5,734 nucleotides of DNA from Nitrospirota bacterium (lineage in GTDB: Bacteria; Nitrospirota; Nitrospiria; SBBL01; Manganitrophaceae). The stretch spans positions 1 through 5,734 of the forward strand of contig JAHFEM010000152.1 of assembly GCA_023248505.1 (NCBI GenBank). Direction: 5' to 3'. Below the pieces are notes generated by a model. The model did no database searches and was not told the origin of the DNA. It saw only the letters and a list, made by a program, of their open reading frames with translations. The position numbers and the translations under genes are program-made. Within the stretch, counting starts at the first letter, position 1; the number at the start of each line of letters is the position of its first letter. Positions 1 through 4,842 of this stretch are shown piece after piece.

Positions 1-1
1 C

Positions 2-1456
2 ATCGAAGCCATGGCCGATTTCGACGATGCCATTGCCGAGAAATTTCTGGAAGACAAACCGATTTCGACCGATGAGCTTCGCCAGGCGATTCGAAAGTCG
101 ACGATTGCCCTCCAATTCATCCCGGTGATGATGGGCTCCGCCTTCAAGAACAAGGGGGTCCAGCTTCTTCTCGATGCCGTCGGCTACTATCTTCCCAACC
201 CGACCGAGGTCACCAATGTGGCTCACGACCAGGACCACGAGGAGGCCAAGGTCATCTTGGAGAGCCGGCCGGATAAACCGCTGGTGATGCTCGCCTTTAA
301 GCTCGAAGATGGACGCTACGGCCAGTTGACCTACACCCGCCTCTACCAGGGGAAGCTCAGCAAAGGAGACGTGATCCATAATTCGACGAACGGGAAAAAG
401 ATCCGCGTCTCCCGCCTGGTTCGAATGCATGCCGATGAGATGAACGACATCGAAAGCGCCGAGGCAGGCGACATCGCCGCGATGTTCGGGGTCGATTGCG
501 CCTCCGGCGACACCTTCACCGACGGCACGGTTCGATACACGATGACCTCGATGCATGTCCCCGATGCGGTCATCTCCTTGGCGGTTTGGCCGAAGGATAA
601 GGCCGGCGCCGGAAACTTCTCCAAAGCGCTGAACCGCTTTACCCGAGAAGACCCGACTTTCCGAGTGCACCGCGACGAGGAGAGCGCCCAGACGATCATC
701 TCCGGGATGGGCGAGCTGCACCTCGACATCTACATGGAGCGGATCAAGCGGGAGTACGGCTGCGAGGTCCAGAACGGCCAGCCGCAGGTTGCCTATCGGG
801 AGACGGTCTCACAGCGGGCCGACTTCGTCTACACCCATAAAAAACAGACCGGCGGCTCCGGTCAGTTCGCGAAGATCGGGGGCTATATCGAACCGCTTCC
901 GGCCGACGCGGTCGAGACGTTCGAGTTCGTCGATGACATCAAGGGGGGTTCCATTCCCCGTGAATTCATCCCAGCCTGTGAAAAAGGCTTCCGTGAGCAG
1001 GTGAAGACCGGAACGTTGATCGGATTCCCGGTGGTCGGTGTTCGGGTGGTCATCAACGACGGCGCCTCTCATCCGGTCGACTCTTCGGAAATGGCCTTTA
1101 AGATCTGCGCCATGGCGGCGTTCCGCGAGGCGTACCCGCAGGGCAGGCCGATCATTCTGGAGCCGATTATGAAATTAGGGTGTGAAGCCCCAACCGAATT
1201 CCAGGGCGGGGTGATGGGATTGATCAATCAGCGGCGAGGGATCATCACCGGAACGCAAAGCAACGACACCTTCGTTCAGATCGAAGCCGAAGTTCCCCTC
1301 TCCGCGATGTTCGGTTTTTCCACCGATCTGCGAAGCGGCACGCAGGGAAAGGGGGAATTCACGATGGAATTCCTCAAGTATGCCCCGGTGCCGAAACAGA
1401 TCTCCGAAGAACTGATCAAGGCCTACCAAACAAAACGGGCCGAAGAGAGAAAGTGA
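2..1456 (+). CDS. fusA: Elongation factor G, C-terminal part (5' end outside window)
   Basis: Translocation GTPase that moves tRNA and mRNA through the ribosome and also acts in ribosome recycling. The reading frame is already open at base 2, so the start and most of the GTPase domain are missing: 484 codons are visible of about 690-700 expected. Counting from the Met codon at base 11, the end of the G domain ([16 protein letters not shown]) is at 42-57, domain II about 90-175, domain III about 186-260 ([15 protein letters not shown] at 231-245), domain IV about 260-380 with tip loops [11 protein letters not shown] (276-286) and [14 protein letters not shown] (350-363), and domain V about 380-468. 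The segment [14 protein letters not shown] followed by [12 protein letters not shown] is typical of the mitochondrial EF-G1 / spdEFG1 subgroup rather than the common bacterial form; that subgroup call is from memory of the family. The gene ends at TGA and nothing looks broken. The genome may carry a second EF-G. Confidence 0.97.
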   Translation: MEAMADFDDAIAEKFLEDKPISTDELRQAIRKSTIALQFIPVMMGSAFKNKGVQLLLDAVGYYLPNPTEVTNVAHDQDHEEAKVILESRPDKPLVMLAFKLEDGRYGQLTYTRLYQGKLSKGDVIHNSTNGKKIRVSRLVRMHADEMNDIESAEAGDIAAMFGVDCASGDTFTDGTVRYTMTSMHVPDAVISLAVWPKDKAGAGNFSKALNRFTREDPTFRVHRDEESAQTIISGMGELHLDIYMERIKREYGCEVQNGQPQVAYRETVSQRADFVYTHKKQTGGSGQFAKIGGYIEPLPADAVETFEFVDDIKGGSIPREFIPACEKGFREQVKTGTLIGFPVVGVRVVINDGASHPVDSSEMAFKICAMAAFREAYPQGRPIILEPIMKLGCEAPTEFQGGVMGLINQRRGIITGTQSNDTFVQIEAEVPLSAMFGFSTDLRSGTQGKGEFTMEFLKYAPVPKQISEELIKAYQTKRAEERK

Positions 1457-1550
1457 ACTCGGAGGGGGGCTTCGCCCCCCTTCCGACGCCCCTCGGCAAA
1501 GCCGACCTTCGCTTTGCGAAGGCTTCGGGGGCTGCCTCCCCCCAACCACG
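1457..1550. repeat. Hairpin-rich GC block, candidate dispersed repeat element
   Basis: Several short inverted repeats sit in tandem here: 1464-1470 with 1474-1480, TCGGC-AAA-GCCGA at 1493-1505, and CCTTCGC-TTT-GCGAAGG at 1506-1522. The last can be lengthened by pairing 1502-1505 with 1525-1528. G-runs and C-runs (1527-1531, 1537-1543) flank them. The block sits in the space between two converging genes and has no convincing coding frame. Its make-up resembles intergenic repeat elements of the REP type, but only one copy lies in this window, so repetition itself is not shown. Confidence 0.3.
1461..1483 (+). terminator. GC-rich hairpin just after fusA, possible terminator
   Basis: Seven perfect pairs (GGGGGGC with GCCCCCC, loop TTC), extended by A-T, G-U and G-C pairs, begin five bases after the EF-G stop codon. 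The position fits a transcript end, but no U-rich tract follows, so it is not a classical intrinsic terminator. It may protect the 3' end, work with Rho, or simply be part of the larger hairpin block around it. Confidence 0.4.
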
Positions 1551-1580
1551 GTCGGGCGAGGTATTCTGCAAAAACATTTT

Positions 1581-1624
1581 ATAAAAAATCTCCTCCCGGG
1601 CGATGCACTCTCCCGGGAGGAGAT
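1581..1624 (-). terminator. Intrinsic terminator of the multi-HTH gene
   Basis: A perfect 13-bp stem (1588-1600 with 1612-1624) closes an 11-base loop. Read on the minus strand it is followed directly by a T-rich run (complement of 1581-1588, then ATAAAATG). It lies about 58 bases past the stop codon of the minus-strand gene that ends at 1683. On the plus strand the stem is followed by CCTTCTTG, so it is mainly a minus-strand terminator, although the stem could also slow transcripts running on from fusA. Confidence 0.85.
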
Positions 1625-1682
1625 CCTTCTTGAATCATCCCGTCAAACCAATCGATCCATTCTTAATAAAAAGTTCAGCCCC

Positions 1683-2552
1683 TTAGACCCCGGAGAGGAC
1701 CCGTACTTTTCGATCGCGGCGCTCCTTCATCGGCTGACCCGGGACAAGATTGCGCTCCTTCCGAAACGCCTCCAGCGATCCCCACAATCTTCTGATCTTG
1801 AACGCGAGTGAGCGGGTCGATTTTAATTGATTCAGCTCCGTGGTCGCCGGATGGGACCCTCGTTTCCGGACAAGGGCGTCATATTGCTTGATCGATTGGG
1901 CCTTCTGTCCCTCCGCACGGACCGCCTCAAGATCTGCTTTCGTAATCCCGTACTGGACAATCAGCTTTGAAAGATAGTTCGTGGAAATGTGATTCGCCTT
2001 CGCCACCTGGCTCCGTTTGAGAAATTTCCGATAATCTCTCAAGATCTTACCCCGTGAAAGAAGGGGGGCCTTCGGCGGCTTATACTTGAAGAGCCCGATC
2101 GCCGATCCTTTTTCCAGGAGCTGACGCACGCGCTCGCAGCTCAACCCGAGTTTCTTCCCAACGGTCCTGAGACTTTTTTCCTTTTCGTAAAGAAAATACA
2201 CCTCCGTGAGCCTTTCGACGGTCGAATGGTTCGGCTCAAGGCCGTTTCTGCGGGTCCGCTTCGAGTCGAGCGCTCCCCCTTGTTCAAAGGCGGCATGAAT
2301 TTTCTTGGTCACGCTTCGCGAAACCGGATTCCCCGCCAGTATTTTTTGAACCGTCGAGGGATTCACATTCAAACGGTCCGAAACTCTCCAGAGGTCCACC
2401 TTGCTGGTAACCATACCTCTGAGCCAAGAGAAGGGCGAGAACTCACCCAGCGTTGTCCCTGTTGTTCCAGCGCGAAACTTTCCTTCTTCCCTCAGCGGCC
2501 GAGTAGTCGACTTTGATGCGGTAACGGTCGAAGCTGTCGATGCGGTGACCAA
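1683..2552 (-). CDS. Multi-helix-turn-helix DNA-binding protein, 289 aa, function unknown
   Basis: I do not recognise this as a named protein. Residues 1-46 are rich in Thr and Ser and look disordered. Residues 53-90 (DLWRVSDRLNVNPSTVQKIL and following) resemble a LacI/Xre-type helix-turn-helix. Residues 126-149 (SLRTVGKKLGLSCERVRQLL) closely resemble the sigma70 region 4 helix-turn-helix. Residues 173-203 (KFLKRSQVAKANHISTNYLS) look like a third such unit. Residues 223-269, with a G-x-x-P-x-x-x-E-L pattern then LWGSLEAFRKERNL, resemble the small repeat that accompanies HNH and homing endonucleases. No nuclease, recombinase or ATPase motif is visible and the protein is very basic, so sequence-specific DNA binding is the likeliest role. 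The gene stands alone on the minus strand with its own terminator. The TTG start is chosen because AGGA lies eight bases before it; an internal ATG at residue 47 has no well-spaced ribosome site and would discard the low-complexity tail. Confidence 0.8.
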   Translation of the reverse strand: MVTASTASTVTASKSTTRPLREEGKFRAGTTGTTLGEFSPFSWLRGMVTSKVDLWRVSDRLNVNPSTVQKILAGNPVSRSVTKKIHAAFEQGGALDSKRTRRNGLEPNHSTVERLTEVYFLYEKEKSLRTVGKKLGLSCERVRQLLEKGSAIGLFKYKPPKAPLLSRGKILRDYRKFLKRSQVAKANHISTNYLSKLIVQYGITKADLEAVRAEGQKAQSIKQYDALVRKRGSHPATTELNQLKSTRSLAFKIRRLWGSLEAFRKERNLVPGQPMKERRDRKVRVLSGV

Positions 2553-2560
2553 TGATTTTT

Positions 2561-2569
2561 TCCTTTCTT
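2561..2569 (-). promoter_or_regulatory. Ribosome binding site that supports the TTG start at 2552
   Basis: On the minus strand AAGAAAGGA ends eight bases before TTG at 2552-2550. The spacing is ideal and the surroundings are A/T rich, which favours this rare start codon over the ATG at 2414-2412, where AGAGG abuts the ATG with almost no spacer. Confidence 0.65.
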
Positions 2570-2602
2570 ATAAAAATGCTCTTTGATTTAAAAATAATCA
2601 TG

Positions 2603-2675
2603 CTCCCCCGTCAGGACCAGGGCCGATCCGGAGAATTCTTGCCCGGATCGGCCCTGGTAAGAGTCCCCGGGGGAG
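2603..2675 (-). terminator. Long two-part hairpin downstream of the 67-aa gene, probable terminator
   Basis: A perfect 16-bp inner stem (2616-2631 with 2643-2658) closes an 11-base loop. An outer stem of 8 bp (2603-2610 with 2668-2675) encloses it across an unpaired patch. Read on the minus strand, the outer stem is followed after a few bases by ATTATTTTTAAAT, so it can end transcripts of the small gene that stops at 2680. The T-run does not begin immediately at the stem foot, so efficiency is uncertain. It also lies about 50 bases upstream of the multi-HTH start and would insulate that gene. Confidence 0.6.
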
Positions 2676-2679
2676 GGGA

Positions 2680-2883
2680 CTAACCGACGTGGACCTTTTT
2701 TGCGAGCGTGGGGGTCACCAGTTCGGCCCCTTCAATCGGGATACCGGCCGCCAACTCCTTCAAATCAGGCTTTCCCTGCCGTCGCAAAACAGGCGGGGCC
2801 TCCAGTGTCACCCCAAAGATCACATTGATGAACGCAAACGCGGCCAAGGCCGCCAATCCAAATTCAAAAAACCCATTGTTCAT
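2680..2883 (-). CDS. Small single-span membrane protein, 67 aa, unknown function
   Basis: Not recognised. Residues about 5-26 (FFEFGLAALAAFAFINVIFG) form one hydrophobic membrane segment with no signal-peptidase-like site or lipobox. Residues 27-67 are a hydrophilic tail with the basic group RRQGK at 34-38 and KK at 62-63; the positive charges suggest the tail faces the cytoplasm, which is inference. The gene is real on three grounds: AAGGAGG lies five bases before its ATG, a near-consensus sigma54 promoter lies about 40 bases upstream, and a hairpin terminator follows. It sits directly downstream of a sigma54 activator on the same strand, so it is the likely target of that regulator. Its size and shape recall small accessory subunits or regulators of membrane complexes, but no specific partner can be named. 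Confidence 0.8.
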   Translation of the reverse strand: MNNGFFEFGLAALAAFAFINVIFGVTLEAPPVLRRQGKPDLKELAAGIPIEGAELVTPTLAKKVHVG

Positions 2884-2922
2884 GGCATCCTCCTTCTAAG
2901 GTGTTATTGTACCCGCTTATGT

Positions 2923-2938
2923 AGCAAAGAAGATGCCA
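2923..2938 (-). promoter_or_regulatory. Sigma54 (RpoN) -24/-12 promoter of the 67-aa gene
   Basis: The minus strand reads TGGCATCTTCTTTGCT, against the consensus TGGCACG-N4-TTGCW. The invariant GG and GC are present with exactly 10 bases between them. The predicted transcript start is near 2912, giving a leader of about 29 bases that contains the Shine-Dalgarno AAGGAGG at 2889-2895. A sigma54 activator gene ends about 110 bases upstream, which greatly strengthens the call. A short inverted repeat, ATGCC-ATC-GGCAT (2933-2945), overlaps the -24 element and could hold a further regulator. Confidence 0.85.
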
Positions 2939-3000
2939 TCGGCATAGAACATAAAATAGCATTATTTTCAGTAGCTTATATTTTAGATGGGACGGCAGAG

Positions 3001-3039
3001 TGTTTCATCTGTTTCAGGATGACATTGGAGGTGTTTCAG
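3001..3039 (-). promoter_or_regulatory. Candidate upstream activator sites for the sigma54 regulator
   Basis: TGTTTCA occurs three times on the plus strand, at 3001-3007, 3010-3016 and 3032-3038; the last two copies are followed by G and lie 22 bases, about two helical turns, apart. An overlapping inverted repeat, TNTCATC-N8-GATGANA, spans 3003-3024 with six of seven positions matching. The sites lie about 89-127 bases upstream of the predicted start at 2912, the usual distance for enhancer-like sites of sigma54 activators. Between them and the promoter, bases about 2947-2990 are strongly A/T rich, as expected for a bendable DNA segment. Binding is inferred, not shown. Confidence 0.6.
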
Positions 3040-3047
3040 AATGAGAT

Positions 3048-4385
3048 TTATTGGGGGGCTTTAATGCCAAACACCTTGATGCGCCGCCAAAGGGTCGACC
3101 GGCTGATGCCCAGCTCCTCTGCGGCCTTGGCCTGATTCCAACTCGCCCTCTCAAGCGCCTTCAGCATGAGCGCTTTTTCCTGATCGGCGAGCGTTCCCTC
3201 TTTGCGAGAGGGAGGGAGCGCTTCTTTGGAGAGAGAGGGAACCGGCTTGGGGAGGTGCTCGATCAACAGGGTCGGTCCGGGGGAGGTCACGAAGGCATGC
3301 TCGATCATATTCTCCAACTCTCTGACATTTCCAGGATAATCATAAGAGAGAAGATATTCAAGCGCCTCGGGTGAGATGTTCGTGATCTGTTTGCCCGTCT
3401 CCCGGCTGAACTTGGCCATGAAGTGTTTGATGAGCGGAAAGATATCATCTTTTCGTTCCCGCAATGGGGGAACGCGAATAGGGAAGACACGGATGCGATA
3501 ATAAAGATCCTCCCGGAATTTTCCGGCGCGGACCTCCTCGGTAAGATCCTTGTTGGTTGCCGCGATGATCCGGACATCGATAGCGATCGTCTTCGTTCCG
3601 CCGACCCGCTCAAATTCATGCTCTTGCAACACCCGGAGGACTTTCGCCTGGGCCGTCGGGCTCATGTCGCCGATCTCGTCGAGAAAGAGGGTTCCATGAT
3701 CGGCCAATTCAAACCGTCCGGGACGATCGTAGATCGCCGTGGTGAAAGCCCCCTTCATGTGTCCGAAGAGCTCGCTTTCGAGAAGCTCATCCGGAAGCGA
3801 TGCGCAGTTGACCGCGATAAACGGCTTCTCACGCCGCGGTCCCATCTGATGAATCGCGCGGGCGATCAACTCTTTCCCCGTACCGCTCTCCCCCTCCAGC
3901 AGGACGGTGGCAGTCGATCCGGAGGCCGATGCGACGAGATCGAGCACTTCCAGCAGCTTCTTGCTCTTTCCCACCAGCGAGCGAAGGCCGGAGGGTCTTG
4001 ATTGCTTTTCCGCCGGCTCCGAAGAAAGGGGGGTTAAATTTCGGACGATCTCCACGGTGCCGACGACCTCCCCCGATTCGTCCAAGAGCAGATCGATATG
4101 GATATGGACCGGGATCGGTATCCCATTTAGATCTCTGAGAACCGTCTCATAATGGGAAACACGTTCGCGATTGAACATCAAACGATCGAGGAGAGACACA
4201 TGCTTGGGAATCAGAATACTCTCGCCCAAAATTTCTTGGACGGCTTGAAGATCGGGCGCCGCGCCGTCGTGGTGAAATAACATCTCCCCCAGGGCCCGAT
4301 TGGCGAAGATGACCTTCTTATCGGTATTGACCGCGAAGACCCCTTCACTCATCGCGTTTAAAATCGCCGCTGCGTCGAGCTTCAT
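3048..4385 (-). CDS. Sigma54-dependent transcriptional activator (PAS, AAA+, Fis-type HTH)
   Basis: One-component enhancer-binding protein of 445 aa that uses ATP to open promoters bound by sigma54 RNA polymerase. Residues about 7-117 form a PAS sensor domain (MSEGVFAVNTDKKVIFANRA near its start). There is no response-regulator receiver domain, so it is probably not phosphorylated by a histidine kinase. The AAA+ domain has Walker A GESGTGKE (165-172), the sigma54-contact loop as GAFTTA (212-217) instead of GAFTGA, Walker B GTLFLDE (231-237), sensor I ATNKDL (276-281), likely arginine fingers R291 and R297, and YPGNVREL (350-357). A Fis-type helix-turn-helix lies at about 413-441 (AKAAEELGISRSTLWRRI). 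All catalytic motifs are intact. The candidate enhancer sites and sigma54 promoter lie just past its stop codon, before the 67-aa gene, its likely target. ATG at 4385 is preferred to TTG at 4388 because AAGGA is six bases away from ATG but only three from TTG. The PAS ligand is unknown. Confidence 0.95.
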   Translation of the reverse strand: MKLDAAAILNAMSEGVFAVNTDKKVIFANRALGEMLFHHDGAAPDLQAVQEILGESILIPKHVSLLDRLMFNRERVSHYETVLRDLNGIPIPVHIHIDLLLDESGEVVGTVEIVRNLTPLSSEPAEKQSRPSGLRSLVGKSKKLLEVLDLVASASGSTATVLLEGESGTGKELIARAIHQMGPRREKPFIAVNCASLPDELLESELFGHMKGAFTTAIYDRPGRFELADHGTLFLDEIGDMSPTAQAKVLRVLQEHEFERVGGTKTIAIDVRIIAATNKDLTEEVRAGKFREDLYYRIRVFPIRVPPLRERKDDIFPLIKHFMAKFSRETGKQITNISPEALEYLLSYDYPGNVRELENMIEHAFVTSPGPTLLIEHLPKPVPSLSKEALPPSRKEGTLADQEKALMLKALERASWNQAKAAEELGISRSTLWRRIKVFGIKAPQ

Positions 4386-4391
4386 CAATCA

Positions 4392-4396
4392 TCCTT
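4392..4396 (-). promoter_or_regulatory. Ribosome binding site of the sigma54 activator
   Basis: AAGGA on the minus strand is six bases before ATG 4385-4383. It is only three bases before the in-frame TTG at 4388-4386, which argues for the ATG start. Confidence 0.6.
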
Positions 4397-4710
4397 AGAA
4401 AAAACGCTATCCAAAACGAGTCTATTCATTACTCCCCTTCTAAAGAAGAATCAAGAGAGAAATGAGCTTCAGCCTAGATGCATCGGGCTCTATCGTCTTC
4501 ATAGAGCGGATTCCCATCGTCTCAAATCGTCGGATAAGAAACAATTCTGTTCCCTAAGAGCCGCCTCAATTCACCCAACCTTACCAGAAAGTTACCCCAT
4601 TTGCTCGATAAAACAATCGACTCTGAAGTCGGCCGCTCCGTCTTAAGAAGAGGGTACGGCTCTTGCTTTTTACTTGGGTCGAATACGCTGTTGTATTCTC
4701 GGACGGGCAG
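4397..4710. other. Divergent intergenic region without a convincing protein gene
   Basis: This stretch holds the 5' leader and presumably the promoter of the minus-strand activator; no clear sigma70 promoter is visible (a TTGATT at about 4454-4449 lacks a good -10 partner). On the plus strand it shows small stems: GCTCTAT with ATAGAGC (4487-4507), CGACT-CTGA-AGTCG (4618-4631) and GAATAC with GTATTC (4681-4698). It also has a long-range 8-bp pairing of AAGAGCCG (4556-4563) with CGGCTCTT (4657-4664), which is followed by GCTTTTTA. Ending in a strong plus-strand terminator, it may encode a structured small RNA or leader. It matches no riboswitch class, tRNA or 6S RNA that I can recognise by eye. 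Confidence 0.35.
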
Positions 4711-4763
4711 AAGGCGTCCTCTCCCATAATGAGGTGGGTTTATGGGAGAGGACGCCTTTTTTT
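4711..4763 (+). terminator. Very strong intrinsic terminator with no plus-strand gene before it
   Basis: A perfect 19-bp stem (4711-4729 with 4740-4758) closes a 10-base loop and runs into seven T residues (4757-4763). Read on the minus strand there is no T-run after the stem, so it works on plus-strand transcripts. No plus-strand protein gene lies between the activator start and this point, so it must end a non-coding transcript or act as an attenuator about 80 bases before the ATP-grasp start codon. Confidence 0.9.
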
Positions 4764-4790
4764 GACCAAGCAGGGTGGGCATCGGAGGAT
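4762..4790 (+). promoter_or_regulatory. Weak candidate sigma70 promoter for the ATP-grasp gene
   Basis: TTGACC (five of six to the -35 consensus) overlaps the terminator T-run. After 17 bases comes GAGGAT, which matches only three of six -10 positions. The spacing and place, about 50 bases before the gene, are suitable, but the -10 box is poor, so this is tentative. Confidence 0.2.
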
Positions 4791-4832
4791 GGAGCGGCGC
4801 TGCATTTGCCCCTCTCCACCGCACGGGCTAAT

Positions 4833-4837
4833 GGAGG
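4833..4837 (+). promoter_or_regulatory. Ribosome binding site of the ATP-grasp gene
   Basis: GGAGG lies five bases before ATG 4843. The in-frame ATG at 4831 overlaps this site and has no good Shine-Dalgarno of its own, so 4843 is preferred; GTG at 4840 is too close to GGAGG. Confidence 0.65.
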
Positions 4838-4842
4838 GTGTG

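Noticed and set aside
343..729. Minus-strand open frame inside fusA
   Set aside because: It lies opposite conserved EF-G domain II-III sequence and has no recognisable features.
1683..2552. Idea that the multi-HTH protein is an active homing endonuclease or transposase
   Set aside because: No HNH, GIY-YIG, LAGLIDADG or DDE catalytic residues can be seen; only the small associated repeat is similar.
2689..3135. Plus-strand open frame of 148 codons across the small gene and the sigma54 promoter region
   Set aside because: It is antisense to the 67-aa gene, the promoter and enhancer sites and the 3' end of the activator, all of which have independent support.
3423..4001. Plus-strand open frame (192 codons) inside the sigma54 activator
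   Set aside because: It is a shadow of the AAA+ domain coding sequence; the minus-strand frame carries every catalytic motif.
3048..4385. Two-component response regulator (NtrC type)
   Set aside because: The N-terminus is a PAS domain; there is no receiver domain with its aspartate and lysine pattern.
4397..4710. Known riboswitch, tRNA or 6S RNA in the gap
   Set aside because: None of the conserved core motifs of the common riboswitch classes, no cloverleaf and no 6S-like long stem could be recognised by eye.
4522..4824. Minus-strand open frame of 100 codons in the divergent gap
   Set aside because: It reads straight through the strong plus-strand terminator hairpin, has low-complexity composition and no clear ribosome site.
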